From: Planctomycetota bacterium
GTDB taxonomy: Bacteria; Planctomycetota; Planctomycetia; Pirellulales; Thermoguttaceae
Direction: 5' to 3'
Assembly (NCBI GenBank): GCA_029550925.1
Contig: JAKPGL010000051.1
Location: forward strand, 1 to 54,873
Length of the DNA: 54,873 nt
Shown piece after piece: positions 20,734-28,046 of this stretch. The stretch's first letter is position 1; each line of letters starts with the position of its first letter. Made by a program: the position numbers and the translations under genes. A model generated the notes under the pieces. That model had not been told where the DNA came from, searched no databases, and worked only from the letters and a program-made list of their open reading frames with translations.

Positions 20734-22071
20734 ATGCGTCGAACGATTTCGCGGCGAACATTGCTGAAGACGGCGAGTGTAGCCGGAGTAGGGGCTTTGT
20801 TGAACCCGGCTCGGGTATGGCCGATGGGCCAGTCGCCCAATGAGCGGCTTCGGTGTATCGGCATTGGGGTGGGAGGCCGAGGAGCGGCCAATGTGAATGA
20901 CTGCGCCGCCGCCGGCGCCGAGTTTGTGGCCCTGTGCGATGTCGATGACCGGCGGGCCGGTGAAACCTTCAAACGGTTCCCCAACGCCAAAATCTACAAG
21001 GACTTCCGTAAAGCCTTGGAGGAACTGGAGCAACGCTGCGACGCCGTGGTCGTTAGCACGCCCGATCATACCCATGCCCCGGCGGCGGCCATGGCCCTCC
21101 GCATGAAAAAACACGTCTATTGCGAAAAGCCGCTCACCCATAATGTCTATGAAGCCCGCCTGCTGACCGAACTAGCCGAGAAAAACAAACTGGTTACCCA
21201 GATCGGCACGCAAATTCACGCCGGCGACAACTACCGTCGGGTGGTCGAATGGATTCAGGCTGGGCTGATCGGCCCGGTGGAAGAGGTGCACGTCTGGCAT
21301 CCGGTGCGATATAGTCCCGGCGATCGGCCGAAAGACACGCCGCCCTGTCCGCCAGGGCTGGATTGGGACCTGTGGCTGGGGCCTGCGCCGGAGCGGCCCT
21401 ATCACCCGGCTTATGTGCCGGGCAGTTGGCGAGGCTGGTGGGATTTCGGCAACGGCGGCATCGGCGATTTCTTCTGCCATTATGTCGATTTGGCCTTTTG
21501 GGCCTTGGACCTGAAGTATCCAACCCATGTAGCTACCGAAGGCCACCAGCCGGTCCATCCGGAAAGCTGCGCCCAATGGCTGACCGTTCGGTATCAGTTT
21601 CCCGCCCGGGGCAAGTTGCCGGCGGTACGACTGACCTGGTACGACGGCGGCAAACAGCCCGCCTGGGAGGAGTTGGACCGTCGGCTGGCCGAGATGACCG
21701 GCATCCAAGAACAGATACCCCGCCAAGGAGCCGGGGTCCTATTTGTCGGGAAAACCGGCATGGCCCTGGCCGACTACGGCGCCCGGCATCTACTGCCCAA
21801 AAAGAAGTTCGCCGACATGAAACTGCCCGCGCCGACCATCCCGAGGTCCATCGGTCATCATCGGGAATGGGTCGAGGCGTGCAAAACGGGCGGCAAAACG
21901 ACCTGCCATTTCGGCTATTCCGGCCCGCTCACCGAGTCGGCCCTGTTGGGCAATGTTTCGTACCGGGTCGGCTCGCCGCTGGAGTGGGACGCCGCTGCGA
22001 TGAAAGCCTCCAATTGTCCCCAAGCCGACCGCTTCCTCCGCCGAGAGTATCGCCGGGGGTGGACGTTGTAA
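20734..22071 (+). CDS. Tat-exported Gfo/Idh/MocA-family oxidoreductase
   Basis: A 445-residue protein. The N-terminus has a twin-arginine signal (ISRRTLLKTA, then a hydrophobic stretch to about residue 25), so it should be exported folded. The Rossmann fold follows: IGIGVGGRGAANV (about 42-54), ALCDVDD, and the NAD(P)-family motif HVYCEKPLTHN. The C-terminal domain is the large planctomycete type with WDLWLGPAPERPYHPAYVPG and WWDFGNGGIGDFFCHYVDL. These enzymes oxidise or reduce sugars and related polyols; the substrate cannot be read from sequence. Planctomycetes carry many such paralogues. CTGGAGG precedes the ATG. Confidence 0.9.
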   Translation: MRRTISRRTLLKTASVAGVGALLNPARVWPMGQSPNERLRCIGIGVGGRGAANVNDCAAAGAEFVALCDVDDRRAGETFKRFPNAKIYKDFRKALEELEQRCDAVVVSTPDHTHAPAAAMALRMKKHVYCEKPLTHNVYEARLLTELAEKNKLVTQIGTQIHAGDNYRRVVEWIQAGLIGPVEEVHVWHPVRYSPGDRPKDTPPCPPGLDWDLWLGPAPERPYHPAYVPGSWRGWWDFGNGGIGDFFCHYVDLAFWALDLKYPTHVATEGHQPVHPESCAQWLTVRYQFPARGKLPAVRLTWYDGGKQPAWEELDRRLAEMTGIQEQIPRQGAGVLFVGKTGMALADYGARHLLPKKKFADMKLPAPTIPRSIGHHREWVEACKTGGKTTCHFGYSGPLTESALLGNVSYRVGSPLEWDAAAMKASNCPQADRFLRREYRRGWTL

Positions 22072-22082
22072 GTAGGACTGAG

Positions 22083-22160
22083 CCTCGGACGTTGGTCCGA
22101 GAGTGAAAAGGGTTAAAAGGAGCTTCGGACATTGGTCCGAAGGTTAAAAGGGTTAAAAGG
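22083..22160 (+). repeat. Two tandem hairpin units after the oxidoreductase gene
   Basis: Two units of about 40 bases. Each has a stem-loop (CTCGGAC-GTTG-GTCCGAG at 22084-22101 and CTTCGGAC-ATTG-GTCCGAAG at 22123-22142) followed by AAAAGGGTTAAAAGG. The stems differ in sequence yet remain paired. A third hairpin (GCCGCTCC/GGAAGCGGC) follows near 22181-22202. They may stabilise or end the upstream mRNA. Confidence 0.7.
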
Positions 22161-22264
22161 CTGCGCTGAAGGTGAAAGAGCCGCTCCCGTTAGGAAGCGG
22201 CCTGCGATAAGCGACCAGCCACCGATGCGCACCGATTCGACATATCCTGGAGGATCGATACTCC

Positions 22265-23089
22265 ATGCCGCTCCTGGAGCCTGAAGAATACATTGAACAG
22301 GCCTATTTCTTCCGCGCCCTGCGGGAACGCATGCACATGGGCGTTTCTACGCAAGAGCTGCTAGCCATTTTACGGCATGAGGTGTTGGGCATTACCAAGC
22401 TGCCGATGGCCATTGATTTCATGGCTACGGAACTTCGACACACCGGCGGGTTTGCCGGTGCGATGCGTCGGCTCAACCACTACTTCACGCCGTTCCAAAC
22501 TTTCGTCATGGCCGAGGCCGAACGACCGGAAGGAAAATTCGACTTCCGAATCGGCCTGGAAATCCTCGAAAAAGAAGCAGAGTACCGGGCCAAAGGCGTC
22601 ACGCCCCAAGGTCTGTTTCTGTATCAATTCGAGGCGTTGTGCCGAAATCGTCTCGGATACGACGAAGGCTTGGACGCTATGGCACAAGACCCCATGTACG
22701 ACGACGCCTGGCGGGAATGGATCCATACGGTTCGTCGGCAAATCGGCCTGGTCGATCTGGCCGACATGATCTACGTGCGCAGCGAAGAATACCTGAAAAC
22801 GCACGACCATCCAGGTAAACCGATCCTGTTTGGCGAAAAAGAAGGCCGCATTGCCCTGGCCAACCGGAAACGAGACCCGCTGTATCTATTTTCGGCCCTG
22901 TCCCGGCAGTTGGGCTATCCGAGCGTGCCCCGGCCGCGCCCCGAAGACGCCGCTCCACAGCTTATTCCGCAGCTTATGCGGCGAATGGAACGCGTCGAAA
23001 CCCGGCTGAAACTGCTGGAAGAAGAACTCCGCGGCGGCATCGACATTAGCCGATTCTTCGGCCCGCCAAAACCGGAAGGGGAAGGGTGA
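22265..23089 (+). CDS. Conserved hypothetical protein with C-terminal coiled coil
   Basis: A 274-residue soluble protein without signal peptide or membrane segment. GGAGGATCGATACTCC precedes the ATG. It is mostly helical. Near the C-terminus a short coiled coil (about 238-260, MERVETRLKLLEEELRGG) is followed by a Pro/Gly tail. The sequence is composed normally and clearly coding (well-balanced third positions, no stops over 825 bases). I do not recognise a family; it has the feel of a planctomycete-restricted cytoplasmic protein. It stands alone between the oxidoreductase and pduS, with a 500-base gap after it. Confidence 0.65.
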   Translation: MPLLEPEEYIEQAYFFRALRERMHMGVSTQELLAILRHEVLGITKLPMAIDFMATELRHTGGFAGAMRRLNHYFTPFQTFVMAEAERPEGKFDFRIGLEILEKEAEYRAKGVTPQGLFLYQFEALCRNRLGYDEGLDAMAQDPMYDDAWREWIHTVRRQIGLVDLADMIYVRSEEYLKTHDHPGKPILFGEKEGRIALANRKRDPLYLFSALSRQLGYPSVPRPRPEDAAPQLIPQLMRRMERVETRLKLLEEELRGGIDISRFFGPPKPEGEG

Positions 23090-23606
23090 AACCATGTAGC
23101 ACCGGGCGGAAACTCCACACCCCGGCAGAGCCGGCAGACCCAGGGCTTTTGGCCGATCTTGGAGAAATCGTCGAGAAAAATTGGCCTTGGATTCGCCGAA
23201 AGACGCTACAAAAGAACATCCTCTTGTCGCATCCGGTTCGATAAGCTTCCCACTTCTTCATGCCAACGGCCTGCCAGAGTTGGTCCATTGTTTCCCCCCT
23301 CTTTTTAACAAGAATTGGATGGGAAAAGGCTTATGTATTTATGCATTTTACTCGTCTCCTTCCGTCGTGCAATACAGCGGATATATTTTTTGCTAGATGG
23401 AAAGGAAAATAACTATTTAGAGGGGGGGCTTCCCCGTAATTTTGGCGATCCTTAAAAAAGAAAACCGTTTGGCGTGGGACAATAGAATAGAGAAGGTTTT
23501 CCGCATAAATGTATGGCCGGAAAACTACCCTTCGGTCTCCCGGCAAGCTATACTAGGAAAACTAGCCTTCGTGAGGATAAAGAGGATAAAGAGGATCAAA
23601 CAGATT
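23090..23606. other. Intergenic region upstream of pduS
   Basis: About 517 bases, AT-richer than its surroundings after 23280, with no convincing gene. It probably holds the pduS promoter. A run of three copies of a 9-base unit AGGATAAAG (last copy altered) at about 23574-23600 precedes the start and repeats GAGGA, which may serve as ribosome-binding sequence. Confidence 0.5.
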
Positions 23607-24938
23607 ATGCCGAAAGTAACGGTCGAAGAGGTACGGCAGGCCGGGGTGGTCGGCGCCGGTGGGGCAGGGTTTCCGACCCATGTGAAGCTGACGGCCCAAG
23701 CCGATACGGTGCTGCTGAACGCCGCCGAGTGTGAGCCGCTCCTGCACAAAGATAAGGAATTGCTCCGGCACGAGACCGACGCGGTGCTTGCCGGATTGGC
23801 CGCCGCCATGGAGTTGGTCGGCGCTCGGCGGGCGGTGATCGGCATTAAAGAGAAATACCATGAGGTAATCGACTGCTTGCGTGCTCGGCTTGGCAAGGGG
23901 ATGGAGTTGGCCCCGCTGCGGGACAGCTACCCGGCAGGCGATGAGATGATCCTGGTATATGATGTGTTGGGTCGGGTCGTGCCGCCGGGCGGCTTGCCCC
24001 TGCACGTGGGGGTGGTGGTTACCAATGTCGAGACGGCCTTCAATATCGCTCGATCTAGCCAGGAGCCGGTTACGGAAAAATACCTTACCGTCGGCGGAGC
24101 GGTCCGAGAACCAATCACCCTCCGGACGCCGATAGGCGTTACGATCGGCCAGTGTGTCGAGGCTGCCGGCGGCCCCACGGTACCCAATCCCTACTACATG
24201 ATCGGTGGGGTGATGATGGGCCGACTGGAAACCAATCCGCAAACCCTGGTCGATAAAACCACCGGCGGGATCATCGTGCTGCCGGAAGACCATCCGGTCA
24301 TCCAACGGCGATTACAAAATTGGGCGCAAATCGCCCGGATCGGACGTTCCGCTTGTGATCAGTGCAGTTTCTGCACCGAACTTTGCCCCCGTTGGCTCCT
24401 GGGCCATCCGATCGAGCCGCATCGGGCCATGCGAAGCCTGGGCTTCAACCTGGTCGGCCAGGCCAATGTGCAGGGAACGCTCTTTTGCTGCGAGTGCAAC
24501 CTGTGCAGTTTGTATTCCTGTCCGGAAGGTTTGGACCCGAAAAACGTCTGTGCAGAAAATAAACGTCGGCTCCTGGCGGATAAACAACGCTGGACCGATC
24601 CGCCGTTTGTACCGGATCGGCCCCGGCTGCACATGGCCAACCGCAAAGCGCCGATGGCTCGCCTGATACATAAACTGGCCCTGACCGGCTTCCGAAACGA
24701 AGGCCCATTACAAAGCGAACTTTTAACCACCCGCCGGGTGGGAATTTTGTTAAAACAGCATGTCGGAGCGCCTTGTACGCCGGTGGTTCAGCCCGGCGAC
24801 CGGGTCCGCAAAGGACAATTGGTAGGCCAGCCGCCAGAACAAAACGGCAAACCCGCCCTTGGCGCCCCGGTCCACGCCTCGTTGGACGGCCGGGTAACCG
24901 CGGTGGAGGAAAAAGTCGTTTGGATTGAAGCAGACTAA
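23607..24938 (+). CDS. pduS: PduS-type NADH/flavin/Fe-S electron-transfer protein (RnfC-like)
   Basis: About 443 residues. Order: an RnfC/Nuo51-like nucleotide and FMN region with GAGGAGFPTHVK, an SLBB-like part (TVGGAVREP), then two cysteine clusters for [4Fe-4S] centres (CDQCSFCTELCP and CCECNLCSLYSCP), and a C-terminal lipoyl-like hairpin (PVVQPGDRVRKGQLVG). In Pdu microcompartments PduS passes electrons from NADH to reduce cobalamin. The frame opens at 23442, but ATG 23607 starts at the family N-terminus after repeated GAGGA. RnfC is the main alternative, but the next gene is PduT-like and no other rnf genes are here. Confidence 0.88.
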   Translation: MPKVTVEEVRQAGVVGAGGAGFPTHVKLTAQADTVLLNAAECEPLLHKDKELLRHETDAVLAGLAAAMELVGARRAVIGIKEKYHEVIDCLRARLGKGMELAPLRDSYPAGDEMILVYDVLGRVVPPGGLPLHVGVVVTNVETAFNIARSSQEPVTEKYLTVGGAVREPITLRTPIGVTIGQCVEAAGGPTVPNPYYMIGGVMMGRLETNPQTLVDKTTGGIIVLPEDHPVIQRRLQNWAQIARIGRSACDQCSFCTELCPRWLLGHPIEPHRAMRSLGFNLVGQANVQGTLFCCECNLCSLYSCPEGLDPKNVCAENKRRLLADKQRWTDPPFVPDRPRLHMANRKAPMARLIHKLALTGFRNEGPLQSELLTTRRVGILLKQHVGAPCTPVVQPGDRVRKGQLVGQPPEQNGKPALGAPVHASLDGRVTAVEEKVVWIEAD

Positions 24939-24962
24939 CCAGCAGGAAGAGTGGACACCATT

Positions 24963-25046
24963 GGCTCAGGCTGGACAGCCTAAGCTACGTAACCCCGTAA
25001 CGCCGCCTGTTTAGGCGGCGACGTACCGCCCGCTGTTTAGCGGGCG
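24963..25046 (+). repeat. Hairpin array after pduS (one B-type and two A-type modules)
   Basis: A B module (CAGGCTGGACAGCCTAAG within 24963-24993) is followed by two A modules: CGCCGCCTGTTTAGGCGGCG (25001-25020) and CGCCCGCTGTTTAGCGGGCG (25027-25046). Each A module is an 8-bp stem with a GTTT loop. The array lies between pduS and pduT. Confidence 0.9.
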
Positions 25047-25111
25047 CCAGGAGCACCATACCAACTCCCTCACACGGCAAAAATCAATTAAAGTAGAAGG
25101 TCCGTAGTTCA

Positions 25112-25684
25112 GTGAGTAAACCCATGTCCGTACCTAAATCCATTGGAGCAGTGGAACTATCCAGCATCGGCCTGGGCTACCAGGTCGAAGACACGATGCT
25201 CAAAGCGGGCAAGGTAGAACTGGTGATTGCCCGGACGATTTGTTCGGGCAAATACCTGATCGTAGTTGCCGGCTCCGTGAGCGACGTGGAAGCTGCGGTG
25301 CGCGCGGGCGTTCAGGAGGCCCGCGACGCCCTGATCGACTCGTTGATCTTGCCGAATGTGCATGAATCGGTCTTCCCGGCGCTTGGCCAATCGGTGGCTT
25401 TGCCGCACGATCACCAGGGCGCCTTGGGGGTGGTGGAGACGTTTGGCGGGGTGAGCGTTCTGGCGGCGGCGGATGCGGCGGCCAAGGCGGCCAATGTAAC
25501 GCTGTTCCGGATTCATGTGGCGATGGCCTTGGGCGGCAAGGGGTTTTTGCTCCTCACGGGCACGGTGGCGGATGTTCGGGCCGGGGTGCAGGCCGCAGCC
25601 GAAGAGGCCCGACGCCGCGGCCTGTTGGTCTCCGAAGTGGTGATCCCACGCCCCCGAAAAGAACTATTGGCCGAATACCTCTAA
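25112..25684 (+). CDS. pduT: PduT-type tandem BMC-domain shell protein with Fe-S ligand cysteine
   Basis: A 190-residue protein with two BMC domains (about 10-95 and 105-185), as in PduT (184 residues). Shared segments include ARTICSGKYL, DSLILPNVHESVFPAL, GVVETFGGVSVLAAADAA and the terminal VVIPRPRKEL. C44 matches Salmonella Cys38, which holds a [4Fe-4S] cluster at the pore of the PduT trimer. GTG 25112 follows AGAAGG at 11 bases; ATG 25124 is an alternative start. It pairs with pduS, but no other shell or enzyme genes of a microcompartment are in this window. Confidence 0.92.
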   Translation: MSKPMSVPKSIGAVELSSIGLGYQVEDTMLKAGKVELVIARTICSGKYLIVVAGSVSDVEAAVRAGVQEARDALIDSLILPNVHESVFPALGQSVALPHDHQGALGVVETFGGVSVLAAADAAAKAANVTLFRIHVAMALGGKGFLLLTGTVADVRAGVQAAAEEARRRGLLVSEVVIPRPRKELLAEYL

Positions 25685-25805
25685 TTCCTTTTCCTATTCT
25701 TTCTATTTTTTCTATTTTCTCAATTCTATCCGGCAATAAAGGGACGCCCTCTGGCCTTGAAAAGCATTTCTTGGCGTCCACATCTTGTACTAGTCTGTCG
25801 TCAGA

Positions 25806-25827
25806 CACAATATATTGTGCCTTTTTT
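25806..25827 (+). terminator. Possible terminator downstream of pduT
   Basis: The perfect palindrome CACAATATATTGTG (25806-25819) is followed by CC and TTTTTT. The stem is AT-rich, so it is weaker than usual. A second inverted pair GGACGCC/GGCGTCC lies at about 25741-25780. A pyrimidine-rich stretch runs from 25685 to 25725. Confidence 0.45.
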
Positions 25828-25989
25828 GTGTTTTAATGTGTAAGATACTCCTCTAATGGAGGAAAAGGGTCGGAGAGTTTTTGAGTTTTTTTTCAAAATT
25901 TTGAGAAACTTTCCAAACCCTTCTGGGTTAGATTGCTCAGTGGTTGTTGGGATTTTTCGTGTGGTCCTTATGATGAGAAGGAGTGGAAG

Positions 25990-26526
25990 ATGCGTAACGT
26001 CGTCTGTGGATTGTTGGTGGCTGGATTGGCATTGGCGATGGGCGGGTTGCTTCTGGCTGCTGAGGGGAAAAAACCCAAGCCGCCTCGGCCCGAAGGAGCA
26101 CCAGAATTCGGTCGGATGGATCCGTTCGCCTTGCTTAGCCGGTTGAATCTCTCCGAGGAACAAAAACAAAAAATCGAAAACCTCCGCAAAGAGTACGAGC
26201 CGAAATTGGCCGAACTCCGTGCGAAGCTCGAGGGCATCCTCACCGAGGAGCAAAAGAAAGCTCGCGAAGAAGCCATCAAAAAGGCCAAAGAATCCGGCAA
26301 AAAAGGCCGGGAACTCTTCGAGGCGATCCGCAACGCCTTCCAACTGACCGAAGAGCAACAGAAACAGATGCAAGAAGTCAGAACTCAAATGACCCAACTG
26401 ATGCAAGAAATTCGGGGCAAAGTCGAGGAAATCCTTACCGAGGAACAAAAAGCCCAACTTCGGCGGTTCGGCTTCGGCCCAGGCCGTCCGAAAGGCAAAC
26501 CCGGCGTGAAACAAGAAAAACAATAA
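25990..26526 (+). CDS. Exported helical protein with repeated LTEEQ motifs
   Basis: A 178-residue protein. Signal peptide residues 1-23 (Leu/Ala/Gly-rich, cleavage near LLLAAEG). The mature part is helical, Lys/Glu/Gln-rich, with four spaced motifs of the type [LI][TS]EEQ (LSEEQ, LTEEQ three times). This pattern recalls Spy/CpxP-like LTxxQ periplasmic proteins and the many similar planctomycete exported proteins, but I cannot confirm homology. The tail is basic. The ATG at 25990 has GGAGTGGAAG before it; the longer frame from 25933 lacks a signal peptide. It ends about 170 bases before a strong terminator. Confidence 0.7.
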   Translation: MRNVVCGLLVAGLALAMGGLLLAAEGKKPKPPRPEGAPEFGRMDPFALLSRLNLSEEQKQKIENLRKEYEPKLAELRAKLEGILTEEQKKAREEAIKKAKESGKKGRELFEAIRNAFQLTEEQQKQMQEVRTQMTQLMQEIRGKVEEILTEEQKAQLRRFGFGPGRPKGKPGVKQEKQ

Positions 26527-26693
26527 CCTCCCACATTTTGTGAAACAGGGTTGAGGCCGAGGTATTCGGCCGACTCGGAAAATCCAGGAATGCCCCACGA
26601 AAAGGTTCGGTTGGTTTTCTCCTCATGCGAGAAATGAACCGCTAAACTGTTTCGGGAGGGCTGCTTTCTGGAGCTCCGTGCAACTCAAGGCAG

Positions 26694-26735
26694 AGCCGTC
26701 CGCAGGTTCCCGCCAGCGGACGGCTTTTTGTTTTT
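26694..26735 (+). terminator. Strong Rho-independent terminator
   Basis: AGCCGTCCGC (26694-26703) pairs perfectly with GCGGACGGCT (26716-26725), followed by TTTTTGTTTTT. It would end transcripts from the LTEEQ-protein gene. The ~170 bases between stop codon and terminator contain smaller hairpins and could be a long 3' UTR or a small RNA. Confidence 0.85.
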
Positions 26736-26836
26736 CCACCGGAGGATATACTAAAAGCCGGGGGGTTTTCCTAGGAATAACTCCTTCGGATTCCACCTTT
26801 CGGAGCATCCACGGAGCGCATCCAAAAGGCGATTGC

Positions 26837-27808
26837 ATGACAGCGGCGGGATGGCAATGGGTAGTGCTGGCGTTTTTGGCCGCGGTGGGCGGGGTGATCG
26901 GCAGTTTCTTGAATGTGGTCGTTTATCGGCTGCCGGCTGGCCGGAGCATTGTTTGGCCTGGTTCACATTGTCCCGGCTGTGGGCGTCCGATCCGCTGGTA
27001 TGACAATCTGCCGGTACTGAGCTGGTTTTTGCTTCGGGGACGGTGTCGGGACTGCGGGGGGGCGATTTCCTGGCGCTATCCGGCTGTGGAAGCGGCGACC
27101 ATGGGGCTATTTCTCCTCTTAGGATGGTGGGAACTGATGGGCGGCGGTGGACATTTGCCGGAACGACCGCTCCGGCTTGGTTCGACCATCCTATGGACGC
27201 CCTACACGGTGCGGGAATTGGCAGCCCTGTATGTGTATCATCTGATGCTTTGTTGCACTCTGTTGGCTGCCGCCCTGATCGAGCATGACCATCCGAAGGC
27301 GGGCGGTTCGGTATGGGTTCGGCTTTTTTTGCCGGGTGGAGTGTGGGGAATCGCGGCGGCTTTTGTTTGGCCCACCGTGCATCCTGTGCCAGCGGTCGGC
27401 CCCGGGCCGGTGGGTTGGATGGGCGGACTGGTAGGAGTCGTGGACGGCCTGGTGGGACTGGCTGCGGCGGCAGGACTCGGTCTGCTTTGGGGATTGCTGT
27501 CCGCTCTGCTGAGAATTTCCTCCCGGAAAAAACTGGGAACGACAGGATTTTGGACGCCGGTGGCGGGGGCAACCGGTTTAGTCGGCTTATATCTGGGTTG
27601 GCAGGCCGGCTTGGCCGTGGGGCTGATAAGCGGCCTTTTCTGGATGCTCAGCGGTGTGGCAGCCCGATACGTCTTCCCCCCTCGAACCGACCCTGGCCAA
27701 CCCCGTCGAGCCTTTCCGATTCCATTTTCCGCCTGGCTTGCCGGGGGAAGTCTGCTGTGGGTCCTTTTTTGGAACCAGTGGATCGCTTGGGGCAAAGCTT
27801 TTGTTTAA
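26837..27808 (+). CDS. Prepilin peptidase-like protein with an apparently degenerate peptidase domain
   Basis: A 323-residue multi-spanning protein. The N-terminal methyltransferase-type domain is typical of type IV prepilin peptidases: [12 protein letters not shown], then a CPGC...CRDC double pair (about residues 45-73) around [14 protein letters not shown]. The C-terminal A24 peptidase region has several membrane helices, but the first catalytic Asp motif (ID...PD) reads IEHDHPKAG, and the second motif GxGD is absent. The usual downstream sequence does not contain a replacement that I can see. So cleavage activity is doubtful. The ATG at 26837 is chosen from the family N-terminus; the long frame from 26678 crosses the terminator. 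No pilin genes are near. Confidence 0.78.
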   Translation: MTAAGWQWVVLAFLAAVGGVIGSFLNVVVYRLPAGRSIVWPGSHCPGCGRPIRWYDNLPVLSWFLLRGRCRDCGGAISWRYPAVEAATMGLFLLLGWWELMGGGGHLPERPLRLGSTILWTPYTVRELAALYVYHLMLCCTLLAAALIEHDHPKAGGSVWVRLFLPGGVWGIAAAFVWPTVHPVPAVGPGPVGWMGGLVGVVDGLVGLAAAAGLGLLWGLLSALLRISSRKKLGTTGFWTPVAGATGLVGLYLGWQAGLAVGLISGLFWMLSGVAARYVFPPRTDPGQPRRAFPIPFSAWLAGGSLLWVLFWNQWIAWGKAFV

Positions 27809-27936
27809 CTGGAGTTTTGCAAACTTGAGATTTCCACCGATCTTGTACACTATCGACCCTCAAAAATCTCGGGATTTTTGACGGACCTGTTCCGTGTACG
27901 AACACCTGAACAAGCCCATATTGCAAAACTCCAGTT
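27807..27936. repeat. 130-bp foldback element with 16-bp inverted ends
   Basis: AACTGGAGTTTTGCAA (27807-27822) is repeated exactly inverted at 27921-27936. Inside is a near-perfect inner pair (TTGTACAC and GTGTACGA) and a central palindrome TCAAAAATC-TCGG-GATTTTTGA (about 27860-27881). The whole region can fold into one long hairpin. It begins within the stop codon of the prepilin peptidase-like gene. It could be a small mobile element or a terminator-like structure. Confidence 0.75.
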
Positions 27937-28046
27937 TGGTTTAAAATACATCTGCCTCCCGGGTCTTCCCTTTGGCCCTCTGTTCTCTTGTTGCGAAGCG
28001 CCTTTTTATCCCACCAGTAGCCCCACTAGGAAAAGGAGACCGAACG

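Noticed and set aside
23607-24938. Calling the PduS-like gene RnfC
   Set aside because: No other rnf genes are present and the adjacent gene is a PduT-type BMC protein; RnfC is kept only as an alternative.
26527-26735. A 6S, SRP or other known structured RNA before the terminator
   Set aside because: The conserved SRP loop and the 6S open-bubble pattern are not visible; only a terminator is supported.
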